From CAZWLY01 sp964634465 (GTDB lineage Bacteria; Desulfobacterota; Desulfarculia; G963662305), in NCBI GenBank assembly GCA_964634465.1, contig CAZWLY010000017.1:12471-76470 (forward strand): a stretch of DNA of 64,000 nt. The letters are read 5' to 3'. Below the pieces are notes generated by a model. That model had not been told where the DNA came from. It made no database searches and was given only the letters and a program-made list of their open reading frames with translations. How positions within the stretch are numbered: position 1 is the first letter of the stretch; each line of letters opens with the position of its first letter. Below, one piece after another: positions 14,943-23,975 of this stretch. The translations under genes were made by a program, and so were the position numbers.

Positions 14943-16470
14943 ATCGGTTTTAAGGCAGGTCCTTGAAAGCGTGCCCGGCCGGGGGCGGCGGGGGGATTTC
15001 GCCGCCTTTTGTACGCGCCACCTGGGCGAAGCGTTCAACGTCCCCTTCGCCCGCTATCAAGAAGTGGTTATCGACATCATCTCCACCCGGTCCATCACCG
15101 AGGAACACATCGCGGCCCTGGCGCCCCTCATCCGCCCGGAGCGCCGGGACTACCTCCGGCCCACGAAACACCTGGCCGGGCTCTTGGACGTGGAGCCCCG
15201 CGACCACGGCAAAACCACCCGGATGAGCCAGGCGCTGCCCCTTTGGCTGGCCCTGACCCACAAAGACGTCTTCGTCGTCCTGGTCGGCGTCAACAAGGAG
15301 CGGGCCGAGGACTGGCTCAAGACCATTCGCGAGGAGATCGAAAACAACGAGGGAATCGAGGAAGAGTTCGGCGACCAAAAAGGCCCTGTCTGGAAGAACA
15401 ACAAAATCAAGCTCGCGAACGGCAACGTCATCGCCGCCCTGGGCGTCGGTCAGGGTATTCGGGGGATCAAAGATAAGTACCGCCGGCCGACACACGTGAT
15501 CTGCGACGACCTGCTTAAAGACGACGAGGTCGAGAGCAAGGCGGCCCGGGAAAAGCTTTATCGGTGGATCAAACGGGTTGTGCTGAACCTGGGCAAAGGG
15601 GCGTTGATCGTCGTCGTCAATACGATCATGCACCCCGACGATCTGCCGAGCCGTCTGCTCGATGAGGTCAAGGACGGCCGGCACGCCGATTGGGCCGGCC
15701 TGTGGTTGGCGGCCCGAACGCCCGAGGGCGATCCGATTTGGCCCCAGCGCTGGAGTTCGGCCGACCTCGAGGCCAAGCGCCGATCCCTCGGGCCTTACGT
15801 CTACGCCACCGAGTGGGACAACGAGCGCATCGCGCCCGAGGACCGCAAATTCGATCCCGACTGGTTCCAGTTCTACGATCCAAAGGATCTGGCTCCGATT
15901 CTAAGGCGGCTTAAAATCGTCATGGCCGTGGACCCGTCCACCGGCAGGGAGCAGGGCGACTACTCGGCCGTCGCCGTCTGCGGCAAGGACCCGGAGACCG
16001 GCCTGATCTACGTCCTGGAGACCTGGGCCGAACGCGGGGCGTCGGAGATGAAGCTGGTCGGCGAAATCGTGAGGCTCTACGCGGCCTATAAACCCAAAGA
16101 GATACGTTTTGAGGATGTGGCTTTTCAGGTGATCTACCGCCGCGTCGTGGTCAAGGAGGCCTCCCGCCTGGGCCTGCACCTGCCGCTCAAGGGCGTTAAG
16201 CCCAGGGCCCCCAAGGTCGTTCGTATTTTGTCGTTGGCCCCGCTGATCGAAAACGGCTTGCTGCGGTTTCGTCGAGGCGGCCAGAAGCTGCTCTTAAGCC
16301 AACTCGAAAACTTTCCCAAGGACAACGACGATCTCCCGGATGCGCTTGAATACGCGGTCGAGGGTTTGGAGACCGATTTCGTCGGCGGGGTGCCGGTGGG
16401 CGGAAGGGCGGCCCGATTGGGCGTCATCGGTCGGCTGGCCCGGCATATCAGACAGGGGGCCGGAATTTGA
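14935..16470 (+). CDS. Terminase large subunit (Mu gp28-like)
   Basis: A 511-residue packaging motor and nuclease. A Walker A-like motif (PRDHGKTT, residues 88-95) and a Walker B (THVICDDLL, near 190) define the ATPase. RNase H-like nuclease acidic residues appear in VMAVDPSTG (near 325), in RFEDVAFQ, and in the conserved DDLPDALEYA near residue 460. The length is normal. The 3' end overlaps the spike gene by 4 nt. Mu-type phages package by headful from integrated DNA. Confidence 0.9.
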   Translation: MAESVLRQVLESVPGRGRRGDFAAFCTRHLGEAFNVPFARYQEVVIDIISTRSITEEHIAALAPLIRPERRDYLRPTKHLAGLLDVEPRDHGKTTRMSQALPLWLALTHKDVFVVLVGVNKERAEDWLKTIREEIENNEGIEEEFGDQKGPVWKNNKIKLANGNVIAALGVGQGIRGIKDKYRRPTHVICDDLLKDDEVESKAAREKLYRWIKRVVLNLGKGALIVVVNTIMHPDDLPSRLLDEVKDGRHADWAGLWLAARTPEGDPIWPQRWSSADLEAKRRSLGPYVYATEWDNERIAPEDRKFDPDWFQFYDPKDLAPILRRLKIVMAVDPSTGREQGDYSAVAVCGKDPETGLIYVLETWAERGASEMKLVGEIVRLYAAYKPKEIRFEDVAFQVIYRRVVVKEASRLGLHLPLKGVKPRAPKVVRILSLAPLIENGLLRFRRGGQKLLLSQLENFPKDNDDLPDALEYAVEGLETDFVGGVPVGGRAARLGVIGRLARHIRQGAGI

Positions 16471-17105
16471 TCGGACTGATCCAACGGCTCAGAGAGGACG
16501 TGCTCGACATCAAGAGCCGGCTCTCCAGACTGTTCCCGGTGGGGATAGTGGACTCGACCGATCCGAGCGCCGGCCGGGTGGTCGTCCGCCTGCCGGACCG
16601 GGGCGATCAGCTCAGCGGCCGGCTGCCGGTCCTCTTTGCCAAGACCCACCGCGACAAGGAGTTCTGGCTGCCCGACCCCGGCACCCCGGTGCAGTGCCTG
16701 TTCCTGCCCTTCTGCGGGCTGGAGGTCGGGGTCGTCCTGGGGGCGCTCTACACCGCAAAGAACCCGCCTCCCCAGGGCGCGGGCCGGGACGTTTGGATCA
16801 AGGAGTTCGAGGACGGGACGGTGCTGGAATACGATCGGGCCGGTCATCGCCTGTCCGGGTACGTGGCCGGCGACGTCGAACTGTACACCGACGGAGCGCT
16901 TAGCGCCTACGCCGGCGGCGACGTGGATCTCGAATCCGGAACGATCATCCGGCTGACCGCCCCGGCGATAATCTTCACCGGCGGGGGGAGCGTCAACGGC
17001 GACCTGACCCTGAACGGCAGCCTGAACGTAACCGGCGACATCGACGCCGGCGGCCACATCTTCGCCGGCGGTCTGAACTCCAACCACCACTCGCACCCGG
17101 AGTAG
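16467..17105 (+). CDS. Baseplate assembly/spike protein gpV (Mu gp45-like)
   Basis: A 212-residue membrane-puncturing spike. Residues 20-110 form the OB-fold region (VGIVDSTDPSAGRVVVRLPD, FWLPDPGTPVQCLFLP). A Gly/Asn-rich beta-helix follows (VNGDLTLNGSLNVTGDIDAG), ending in SNHHSHPE. The last His-x-His pattern is the iron-binding tip of P2 gpV-type spikes. In most P2/Mu phages it neighbours the J protein; here J is on the opposite strand. Confidence 0.85.
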   Translation: MIGLIQRLREDVLDIKSRLSRLFPVGIVDSTDPSAGRVVVRLPDRGDQLSGRLPVLFAKTHRDKEFWLPDPGTPVQCLFLPFCGLEVGVVLGALYTAKNPPPQGAGRDVWIKEFEDGTVLEYDRAGHRLSGYVAGDVELYTDGALSAYAGGDVDLESGTIIRLTAPAIIFTGGGSVNGDLTLNGSLNVTGDIDAGGHIFAGGLNSNHHSHPE

Positions 17106-17149
17106 GAGGCGTGATCAAACGGCCCCCCAAAAACCCGTCGGCCGAAATC

Positions 17150-17167
17150 GGCGGGGTTGTCCCCGCC
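17150..17167 (+). terminator. GC hairpin between spike and wedge genes
   Basis: GGCGGGG-TTGT-CCCCGCC, a perfect 7-bp stem with a 4-nt loop, in the 128-nt gap between 17105 and 17234. No T-run follows, so it is more likely an mRNA processing or attenuation element than a full terminator. Confidence 0.35.
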
Positions 17168-17233
17168 GGGAACCCGGCCGGCACGGCCTGAAGGGAATTA
17201 AACGGTTTATAAACCCGGTTTTGGAGCCGCCCG

Positions 17234-17623
17234 ATGCCCGAATTCGCCATCGACCTGAAAACCGGCGAGCGGATCACCGATCTGATCGAGGACATCCACC
17301 AGTCCATCGGGGTGATCTGCGGCGTGGTAAAGGGGGAAAAGCTCCACGATCCGGAATTCGGGGCGGACCTCGACGACGGCCTGGACCGACCCCAGACCCG
17401 GCTCCCCCGGCTGATCGCTAAAAACGCCGCCGCCATCCGCCGAGACGAAAAGCGGGTCGATCTAATTTCGATCCAACCGACCGGGCCCGGCGACGCCTCG
17501 GGCCGGGTCGATATCGATATTGTCTGGACCCTGAAGCCCGAGGCGGCCGCCAAATACGGCTACCCGGTAAGCCCGGCCGGCGGGCCCTACACCACCCGAC
17601 TCACCCTGAACCCGCCCGCCTGA
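17234..17623 (+). CDS. Baseplate wedge protein gpW/gp25-like (Mu gp46)
   Basis: A 129-residue protein of the T4 gp25/P2 gpW family: GVVKGEKLHDPEFGADL at residues 30-47 replaces the family's GERvm-p-fG motif, and RRDEKRVDLISIQ follows. It sits after the spike, as in P2 (V-W). It is the last gene before the second palindromic promoter. Confidence 0.75.
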   Translation: MPEFAIDLKTGERITDLIEDIHQSIGVICGVVKGEKLHDPEFGADLDDGLDRPQTRLPRLIAKNAAAIRRDEKRVDLISIQPTGPGDASGRVDIDIVWTLKPEAAAKYGYPVSPAGGPYTTRLTLNPPA

Positions 17624-17647
17624 CCACCGATAGGCCGGCACAAAGAA

Positions 17648-17688
17648 TTGTCCGTGCGGACACACGGTTATTGAGCCCCGGCTACGCT
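17648..17688 (+). promoter_or_regulatory. Late promoter site 2: palindrome plus -10
   Basis: TTGTCCGTGCGGACAC (17648-17663) differs from the perfect palindrome by one outer base and has TG instead of CA at the centre. TACGCT follows exactly 19 nt downstream (17683-17688), 35 nt before the sheath ATG. On the minus side the equivalent hexamer is GGTGGT, which is not -10-like. That agrees with there being no minus-strand operon here. Confidence 0.65.
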
Positions 17689-17722
17689 GTGCCCGGATAC
17701 CGCCGCCAGGCAAGGAGGGCAT

Positions 17723-18940
17723 ATGCCGGGTGAGTTTTTGCACGGGGTTGAAACTTTTCAGGCCAGCGAAGGCCCGATTCCGATTTATGAGCTGAAGACG
17801 GCCGTCAACGCCGTAGTCGGCCTGTCCGCCCAGGGCGAACCGGGCGAGCTGCTGGTCATCCGAACGCGCGAGGAAGGCCGGACCACCTTCGGCGACGACG
17901 CCGAGGGCATGACCATCCCCAAGCACCTCGACGCGGTTTTCGATTTCGTCGGCAGCGCCACGGTGATCGGGGTCAATGTCTACGATCCGGCGGTGCACAC
18001 CAACGGCTACACCGACGTTCTACCCAGCGACATCATCGCCGGCCTTGAGATACTGGATCAGGCCTTCTCCAAGTTCGGCTTCGCCCCCAAGATCATCGCC
18101 TGCCCCGGTTGGGGCCACCAGACCGGGGTCGGAGCCGAGATGGTTTCGATGGCCGACAAGCTGCGGGCGACGGCCCTGATCGACGCCGGCGCCGGCCTGA
18201 CGCCGGAGGCGGCGGTGACCTTCAAGGGCGGCTTCAGCTCGGGTCGAGCCGTGGTCTGCTACCCGATGATCAAGATTTACGACACCGTCGCCGAGGCCGA
18301 GGCGCTGGACTGGCTCTCCAGCCGCCTGGCCGGATTGATGACCTGGGTGGATAAGACCTACGGCTACTGGTACAGCCCCTCGAATTTCGTGCTCCAGGGC
18401 GTCACCGGCCTGGAGCGTGATCTCTCATACGTCCCCAACGACACGGACTGCGAGGTCAACTACGTCAACTCCCAGGGGCTCTACACCGTTCTGAACTACG
18501 CCGGCTCGGGGTTTAGGGGATTCGGCAACCACACCACCGCCTTCCCGGCCGCGACCGACCCGGTCGCGTCCTGGATCGCCTGGCAGCGGGTCAGCGATAT
18601 CGTCGATGAGGCGGTCGAGTATTTCACCCTCCAGTTCTTGGACCGACCGATGTTCAGCGGCCGAATCGAAGACGCCCGGCGGACGCTCCTGATACGGATC
18701 CGGGAAAGCGTCCAGGATTTCCTGGACGAGCTGGTCGGCCGGGGGGCTTTGGTCTACGGCAAAATCCGCATCCGGCCCGAGGACAACCCGGCCGGCCAAC
18801 TCGCCGCCGGCCAGTTGACCTACGAGCGGGAGTGGGTCGCTCCGGTTCCGGCCGAGCGGATCACCTACCGGTCGGTGGCCAACATCAACCGTCTGGCCGA
18901 GGTCTTCAATCGGATCGCGGCCCAGTTTGGAGGCGAATGA
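17723..18940 (+). CDS. Contractile tail sheath protein
   Basis: A 405-residue sheath subunit of the P2 FI/Mu gpL family. It begins MPGEFLHGVETFQASEGPIPI, matching the family's FhHGvevvEi-nGprpi pattern, and has ILDQAFSKFGFAPKIIACPG near residue 110. In the C-terminal half, MFSGRIEDARRTLLIRIRES and the AERITYRSVANINRLAEVF end are typical. It is the first gene after palindromic site 2. The stop overlaps the tube gene start (ATGATG). Confidence 0.9.
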   Translation: MPGEFLHGVETFQASEGPIPIYELKTAVNAVVGLSAQGEPGELLVIRTREEGRTTFGDDAEGMTIPKHLDAVFDFVGSATVIGVNVYDPAVHTNGYTDVLPSDIIAGLEILDQAFSKFGFAPKIIACPGWGHQTGVGAEMVSMADKLRATALIDAGAGLTPEAAVTFKGGFSSGRAVVCYPMIKIYDTVAEAEALDWLSSRLAGLMTWVDKTYGYWYSPSNFVLQGVTGLERDLSYVPNDTDCEVNYVNSQGLYTVLNYAGSGFRGFGNHTTAFPAATDPVASWIAWQRVSDIVDEAVEYFTLQFLDRPMFSGRIEDARRTLLIRIRESVQDFLDELVGRGALVYGKIRIRPEDNPAGQLAAGQLTYEREWVAPVPAERITYRSVANINRLAEVFNRIAAQFGGE

Positions 18941-19416
18941 TGGGAGTTGTTGTTTGGACCGATAACACCGTCCGTCTGGGCGACGACGACTACGGCGGCC
19001 AGGCCGTCGAGGGAACCTTGGAGCTCAAGCGCAAAATGATCGACTTCGGCGCTATGGGGCTGCCGGCCGACGTGCGGCTGCCCAGCGGCAGGCTGGAGGC
19101 GCCGACCGTCTCGATCAAGGTCGAAAACGTATCTCCGGCCGACATCCGGAAGTTCATCGGCCTTATCGACCTGAAGATGGTCGGTAAGTGCAAGGTTCTC
19201 AAGGGCGATTCCGGCCTGGTGGAAGACGACAACATGACCACCCGGATCAAGGGCTACGCCGAGACGGTGCCGACCCAGCCGACCAAAAACGAGAAGGCCG
19301 ACCTGGACATAACCATCGCCCCCTACTTCGTCGAAATTTCATCCGACAAACTGGGAACGGTGCTGAAGGTCAACGTTCCGGACGGCATCATCGAACCCGA
19401 GGACCTGGCGGGCTGA
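18940..19416 (+). CDS. Tail tube protein (P2 FII/Mu gpM type)
   Basis: A 158-residue tube subunit. The second of two adjacent ATGs (18940) is preferred, since GGAGG is then 6 nt upstream; 18937 is the alternative. TLELKRKMIDFGAMGLPADV and the IKGYAETVPTQPTKNEKADL block match the tail tube family. It follows the sheath, as in all myophages of this type. The stop overlaps the next ATG. Confidence 0.8.
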   Translation: MGVVVWTDNTVRLGDDDYGGQAVEGTLELKRKMIDFGAMGLPADVRLPSGRLEAPTVSIKVENVSPADIRKFIGLIDLKMVGKCKVLKGDSGLVEDDNMTTRIKGYAETVPTQPTKNEKADLDITIAPYFVEISSDKLGTVLKVNVPDGIIEPEDLAG

Positions 19417-20375
19417 TGAAGGGCGACGTCAGAAAGCGGGTGTTGGCCACGCCGGGCGTACAGTCGAACGGCCAGGTGATCACCCTCGACGACCTGATTC
19501 AAGTGACCAAGAACTTCAACCCGGACGCGCCGGTGCCGGTTACGCCCGGCCACCCCAAAAGCGATTCGGCGCCGGCGTTGGGCCGGGTCCGAAAGGTGGC
19601 CGTCGAGGACGGCGTTTTGGTCGGCGAGGTCTTCCGATCGCCGGCGATGATCCGGCTGGAGGAGGAGGGCCATTACGCCGGCTGGTCGGTGGGGTTGCAC
19701 CGCAAGCCCGACAACACCTTCTACCTGCACCACCTGGCCGCGCTGGGTCAGCACCCGCCGGCCTCCGAGATCAAGGACCTGGGCGTGGTCGAGCTTGCTC
19801 AGCCGGCCGGGGACGACCTGATCATCCTGGACCAAAAATTTAAGGAGGACGACGTGGGCGTTGATGAGAAGACCCAAAAGCTGATCGACGAGGCGGTCAA
19901 GAAGGCGCTCGAGCAGTCCCGCAGGGACGACGCCGCCAAGATCGCCGAGTTGGAAAAGAAGTTGGCGGAGGCGGAAAAGAAGACCGCCGCCGAGACCGGC
20001 GGGGACAAACCGGCCGACGACAAGAGCAACAAGGAGAAAGAGGACGGCGGAAAGGACAACGCCGACGACCAGGGCGGGAACAAGGAATTGTCCGTCGCCC
20101 TGAAGGCCCTGGCCTCCGAACGTCGCAAGGGATTGATCGAGGCCGGCAACAAGAAGGGCCTGACCGAGGAGCATCTGAAGCCGGTCCTGGAGCTGCTGGA
20201 CAAGCAGCCGGTGGTGAATCTGGCCGCCGCCGAAGAGAACAACCCCTACGACCTGGTCAGGAAATTCATCGAGGGCCTGCCCGAACCCAGCGACGACCTG
20301 ACCGGACGGGTTCGGCTCGGCGATTCCGGCGGCGACGAACCCGTAGACGCCTCGGCCATGTGCGCCAAGGTTTAG
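19416..20375 (+). CDS. Putative prohead protease-scaffold (Mu gpI-like)
   Basis: A 319-residue two-part protein. Residues 1-135 (PVPVTPGHPKSDSAPALGRV, HYAGWSVGLHRKPDN, YLHHLAALGQHPPAS) look like a phage capsid protease, with H49 in the TPGHP motif and the GWSVGL Ser as possible catalytic residues. Residues 145-240 are a highly charged coiled coil (KLIDEAVKKALEQSRR, AELEKKLAEAEKK) suited to scaffolding. The protease family is not certain. In Mu the protease and scaffold are also encoded together (gene I/Z). The position ahead of the decoration and capsid genes agrees. Confidence 0.65.
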   Translation: MKGDVRKRVLATPGVQSNGQVITLDDLIQVTKNFNPDAPVPVTPGHPKSDSAPALGRVRKVAVEDGVLVGEVFRSPAMIRLEEEGHYAGWSVGLHRKPDNTFYLHHLAALGQHPPASEIKDLGVVELAQPAGDDLIILDQKFKEDDVGVDEKTQKLIDEAVKKALEQSRRDDAAKIAELEKKLAEAEKKTAAETGGDKPADDKSNKEKEDGGKDNADDQGGNKELSVALKALASERRKGLIEAGNKKGLTEEHLKPVLELLDKQPVVNLAAAEENNPYDLVRKFIEGLPEPSDDLTGRVRLGDSGGDEPVDASAMCAKV

Positions 20376-20387
20376 GCGGAGGACGCT

Positions 20388-20966
20388 ATGAGCACGTTTA
20401 ACGAGAAGAAGACGTTCAGCCCGGCCGAGGAGATATTTGACCGGGAAAAACAGCCGGTCATCCGCACCGTGGAGGCCCAGGCCGACCAGGGCAAGCTGGC
20501 GGCCGGCCTGCTGGTGGCCTTGGTGGACGGCAAGGTCGTCCCCTACAAAAAGGACTACTCCGAGGTCATCGCCGCCGGCGACGGGGCCGCCGCCGTCTTC
20601 TCCGGCGTTTTGACCGTCCACCCCGTCCAACCGGCCAGTCTGTCGATCACCGACGGCGCGCAGACCGTCACCTCTCTGGCCAACGGTCAACTGGTCGGCG
20701 ACGGCTCCGGTTGGATCGACTGGGAGAGCGGCCGGTACCAGGTCACCTTCGATGCCGCCCCCGCCGACGGCGCGGATGTCACCGCCAGCCACGCCAACAA
20801 GCTTTACGGCGTCATGACCCACGACTGCTTCACCTCCGACGGCGAGACTTCGGCGCGGGTGCTTCGGGCCGGCGCGCCGATCAAGGACCGGCTGTTGGTC
20901 GGCGGCGACCCGGCCGGTAACGACGACATTAAGGCCCTTGAGGCGATCGACCTCTGGCCGAAGTAA
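20388..20966 (+). CDS. Head decoration-like protein
   Basis: A 192-residue protein. The middle (GQLVGDGSGWIDWESGRYQV, then FDAAPADGADVTASH) has the beta-sandwich pattern seen in phage capsid decoration and cement proteins. It lies directly before the capsid region. No enzyme motif is present. Confidence 0.6.
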   Translation: MSTFNEKKTFSPAEEIFDREKQPVIRTVEAQADQGKLAAGLLVALVDGKVVPYKKDYSEVIAAGDGAAAVFSGVLTVHPVQPASLSITDGAQTVTSLANGQLVGDGSGWIDWESGRYQVTFDAAPADGADVTASHANKLYGVMTHDCFTSDGETSARVLRAGAPIKDRLLVGGDPAGNDDIKALEAIDLWPK

Positions 20967-20976
20967 GGGAGCTTCG

Positions 20977-21363
20977 ATGGACAAAAAGCAGCAGCGTCTG
21001 GAGTTTTCGGGCCGCCACAGCGCCTTTATGAAGGCGGTGATGGAGCTGGGCCCGCATCCCTACAACGCACTCCACGCCAAGGACCTCGACGCCAGGCTGA
21101 GCAAAATCGAAACGCGCCTGGGCGAGCTTCGTCGAGCGGCCGACGTGTTCCACGGCAAGGCCGAGCCCAACGACGAAAGCAGGATCAAAGTTCACAAGTT
21201 GGCCGAAGAGTTGGGCCTCAAGTCCGCCGAGGTTCTGGCCCTGGCCGGCGGGCTTAACATCGAGGCCAAGAGCGCCCAGTCGAGCCTGACCGCGGAGGAG
21301 GCGGACAAAATCCGCGACCGGGCCGCAAACGCCGGTTCCCCCGGCGGGCCGGAGGAGGGTTAA
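20977..21363 (+). CDS. Capsid-operon protein with an IF2_N-like domain
   Basis: A 128-residue protein; ATG at 20977 with AGGGAG upstream. Residues 1-60 are helical (LDARLSKIETRLGELRRAAD). Residues 69-116 (SRIKVHKLAEELGLKSAEVL, then GLNIEAKSAQSSLTAEEADK) match the N-terminal domain of bacterial translation initiation factor IF2, including the V-x-x-LA-E-L-G core and the K-S-x-x-S-S-L-T-x-E-E-A tail. It sits 3 nt before the major capsid gene. The role is unknown; it could be a small structural or assembly factor that borrowed the fold. Confidence 0.6.
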   Translation: MDKKQQRLEFSGRHSAFMKAVMELGPHPYNALHAKDLDARLSKIETRLGELRRAADVFHGKAEPNDESRIKVHKLAEELGLKSAEVLALAGGLNIEAKSAQSSLTAEEADKIRDRAANAGSPGGPEEG

Positions 21364-21366
21364 CCC

Positions 21367-22386
21367 ATGTTCCCGAACAGCGTGATCCAAAAACTCGACC
21401 AGAGACTGACGGCCTACTTCACTCCGGCCGCCATCGCCGATTTCCTGAAGCGGGCGCCGGCCGTTAAACGGCCGATCAGGGATTTGGTTTTCAGCGACGC
21501 CAAGCCCTGGCCGTCTGTGCGGATCGGCCTGGGGGAGATGAACCCCAACGTGGACAACCAGCCGGTGGTCCGCCGGGACACCGGCCCGGTGAATCTGGGC
21601 GGCGACGGGCTGGCCGTCAACATGATCGAACCACAGCCCATCTCGCTGGAGAAGCTGCTGCGGGTGAGCCTGCTCCTCGACTGGGTGACCCTGGCCGACA
21701 CATCACTGCAGGCGGTCGTGGAAGCATATTACGACCAGATGCTGCGGGCGGTCCAAAAAACCGACGAGGCGCTCTGCGCCCAGGCCCTGTCCGGGAAAAT
21801 CGAGTACCAGATGAAGGTTGACGAGGGCACGGACACCTACGTCATCGACTTCGGCGATCCACACACAATCAACTTCGGCGACGCCGGGGTTAAGGCCTGG
21901 AACGACGCCGGCGCCACACGGATGGACCTCTACGAGCTGCTTGAGGCCCATCACGAGAAACTGGACGAGGCGGGATACGGCGACGACGTGATTACCCTGG
22001 CCGGCCGGCTGGCGTTTTCGAGGGCCCTCAATATCGTCGGCGACCAGCAGACCAAGAGCACGCCGATCGAGACCAAGGTCGAAGAAGGCGGGATCACTAT
22101 CGGCGGCTACAAGATCAAGCGGCTCACCAGGAAGTACAAAAACGCCGCCGGCAACGCCGTCCCGGAAATCCCGGACGACAAGATCGTCACCGTGGACACC
22201 AAGGCCGGCCACAAACACTGGCACCTGGCTTTGGACAAACTGGCCGCGATGGGCCGGCCGACCATTCCGATCCTGTTCGACAAGGAGTTGGTCAAGCGGC
22301 CCGACGGCATGGTCATCACCGCCGACAGCAAGCCCCTGCCGGCCCCGAACGTCAACGCCATCGTCGAGGGCGTCGTGTTGCAGTAA
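21367..22386 (+). CDS. Major capsid protein (gpE-like)
   Basis: A 339-residue HK97-fold capsid candidate. PWPSVRIGLGEMNPNVDNQP near residue 40, a central helix rich in Leu (LLRVSLLLDWVTLADTSLQA), and the MDLYELLEAHHEKLDEAGYG and GHKHWHLALDKLAAMGRPTI segments match the lambda gpE/Mu T class. It is the largest single-domain protein in the head cluster and is followed by gp36-, portal- and gp30-like genes. Confidence 0.75.
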   Translation: MFPNSVIQKLDQRLTAYFTPAAIADFLKRAPAVKRPIRDLVFSDAKPWPSVRIGLGEMNPNVDNQPVVRRDTGPVNLGGDGLAVNMIEPQPISLEKLLRVSLLLDWVTLADTSLQAVVEAYYDQMLRAVQKTDEALCAQALSGKIEYQMKVDEGTDTYVIDFGDPHTINFGDAGVKAWNDAGATRMDLYELLEAHHEKLDEAGYGDDVITLAGRLAFSRALNIVGDQQTKSTPIETKVEEGGITIGGYKIKRLTRKYKNAAGNAVPEIPDDKIVTVDTKAGHKHWHLALDKLAAMGRPTIPILFDKELVKRPDGMVITADSKPLPAPNVNAIVEGVVLQ

Positions 22387-22396
22387 CTGATAACCG

Positions 22397-22813
22397 ATGG
22401 ACTTCGGCGAACTCAAAGCGATGATCGGCCCGGACGACGTCCGGGCCGTTTTGGACTCCCAGATTTATCAGACGTTTGTCGTCTCCGAATCCGGGAGTCG
22501 CGATCCGGTTGACGCGGCGATCACGGCCGCCGCCTCGTGGGCTTGGTCGATCATGAGCCGCTGCCGGGCCGACCAGGCCCCTGAACCCGAGGTGCTCAAG
22601 GCGGCTTTGGTTAAGCGGGCCGTCTTTGAGCTTTTCGCCGGGGGCGAGAACGACGTTTCAGCCGAGGACAAAAAAGCCGATGCCGAGGCGTTGCTGGTCG
22701 GCCTGTTCGGCGACTGCGCCCGGCTGGCAGAGGGAAAAGCGCTGATCTCCGGAAAGGTCGCCAGGGATGACAGACTCCAAGACCTCCAAAAATACTTCTC
22801 GGGAGCTGATTAA
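22397..22813 (+). CDS. Head-tail connector-like protein (Mu gp36/DUF1320)
   Basis: A 138-residue helical protein: MDFGELKAMIGPDDVRAVLD at the start and DPVDAAITAAASWAWSIMSR near residue 40 match the DUF1320/gp36 pattern, which is placed between head and tail. It overlaps the portal gene by 47 nt, an unusually long overlap. Confidence 0.65.
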   Translation: MDFGELKAMIGPDDVRAVLDSQIYQTFVVSESGSRDPVDAAITAAASWAWSIMSRCRADQAPEPEVLKAALVKRAVFELFAGGENDVSAEDKKADAEALLVGLFGDCARLAEGKALISGKVARDDRLQDLQKYFSGAD

Positions 22814-23975
22814 GCCGCTGGCCGTGCAGGCCCCGCTCTGGTCCCACTACACCCCGCCGGCCGCCTTTTACGCTGTACCGCGTACCGCCGATTACTGGTC
22901 TTATATCGAGGCGATGCTGCTCGATGAAGAGCTTTCCGGAGCGTTGAGCGCGCGCAAAAGCACGGCCCAGGCCTTCCCCTGGCGCCTGGAGGGCGGCGGG
23001 GAGCAGTCGATGGCGTTCGTCAAAGAGGTCCTGGAGGGATTTGGATTCAGTCGGGCCGTCGACGACGCCCACGACCGGACGGCCTACGGCATCGCGGTCT
23101 TGGAGGTCGTCTGGCTCGATCCGGGCATGACCGGGGGCTGGTGGCGGGTGGCCTCGGTGGAGCGTCGCGATCCGCGTAAGTTCCGGTTTAATCGGGATGG
23201 ATCGCTGGCATACCACGACGGCATGATGTGGCGGCCGGCCCCGGACAAAAAGTTTATCGTCTTCACCCGCAAAGCCACGGCGGAAAACCCCTACGGCCAG
23301 AGCGCGCTGGTGACGCTCTATCCGGTCTGGCAGGCCAAGTGGACGGCCTGGGCGCAGTTGTTACGGCTGGGCGAGAAGCATTCTATTCCCGGGATCATCG
23401 CCCTGACGGACGCCAACGACGAAAAGGAACTGGAACAGATATCCGAGACGCTGAAGGCGATCGAGGCGGCCGACGGCGCAGCGCTGTCCGGCGTCAAGCA
23501 GATCGTCGAGCTGGGCGTCACCGGGAAGACGACGGAGCTGGTTGAAGTCTTAAGATACTGCGACATCAAAATTTGGGAGCGGCTGACCGGCCAGAGCCTG
23601 GCGACCAAGCAGGGCGATACCGGCACCTACGCCCAGGCCAGGGAGCATGGGAGAACGGCCCGAAAAAAGGCCGGGCCCGACGCCGAGGCGGTGGCCGAGA
23701 CGCTGAGCAGCACCCTGATAAGGTGGATCTGCGAGCTCAACGGCCTCCCCGACCCGCCCAGGATGACCTACAACACCGATGAGCCGCCGACGCTGGAGGA
23801 GTACATGCAGGCCGTCAACGGCGGTGTCTCGGTGAGCGCCCAGGCCTTCTACGCCGACACCGGCATCCCCGCCCCGGCCGACGAGAACGACGTCCTGGCG
23901 GTGAACCGGCCGCAACCCCGACCCGCCGCCGCGCTCCTTTCCGACCCCGGCGACCTGCTGCTACTGAAGGTCTGA
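22767..23975 (+). CDS. Portal protein (Mu gp29/DUF935)
   Basis: A 402-residue portal of the Mu gp29 class: LLDEELSGALSARKSTAQAF near residue 50, the YGIAVLEVVWL block, RDPRKFRFNRDG, KKFIVFTRKATAENPYGQSA near residue 155, and ILGQTLTT-type segment (here RLTGQSLATKQGDTGTYAQA). Portal and gp30 follow the capsid here, whereas in Mu they come right after the terminase. The start lies inside the gp36-like gene. Confidence 0.85.
   Translation: MTDSKTSKNTSRELIKPLAVQAPLWSHYTPPAAFYAVPRTADYWSYIEAMLLDEELSGALSARKSTAQAFPWRLEGGGEQSMAFVKEVLEGFGFSRAVDDAHDRTAYGIAVLEVVWLDPGMTGGWWRVASVERRDPRKFRFNRDGSLAYHDGMMWRPAPDKKFIVFTRKATAENPYGQSALVTLYPVWQAKWTAWAQLLRLGEKHSIPGIIALTDANDEKELEQISETLKAIEAADGAALSGVKQIVELGVTGKTTELVEVLRYCDIKIWERLTGQSLATKQGDTGTYAQAREHGRTARKKAGPDAEAVAETLSSTLIRWICELNGLPDPPRMTYNTDEPPTLEEYMQAVNGGVSVSAQAFYADTGIPAPADENDVLAVNRPQPRPAAALLSDPGDLLLLKV

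Noticed and set aside
17111..17191. Short GTG frame between spike and wedge genes
   Set aside because: The ribosome site is only 1-2 nt from the GTG and the 26-residue peptide is low complexity; the hairpin there explains the sequence better.
19323..20984. Long minus-strand open frame opposite the prohead protease and decoration genes
   Set aside because: Shadow frame; composition is atypical and the plus-strand genes fit the phage operon.
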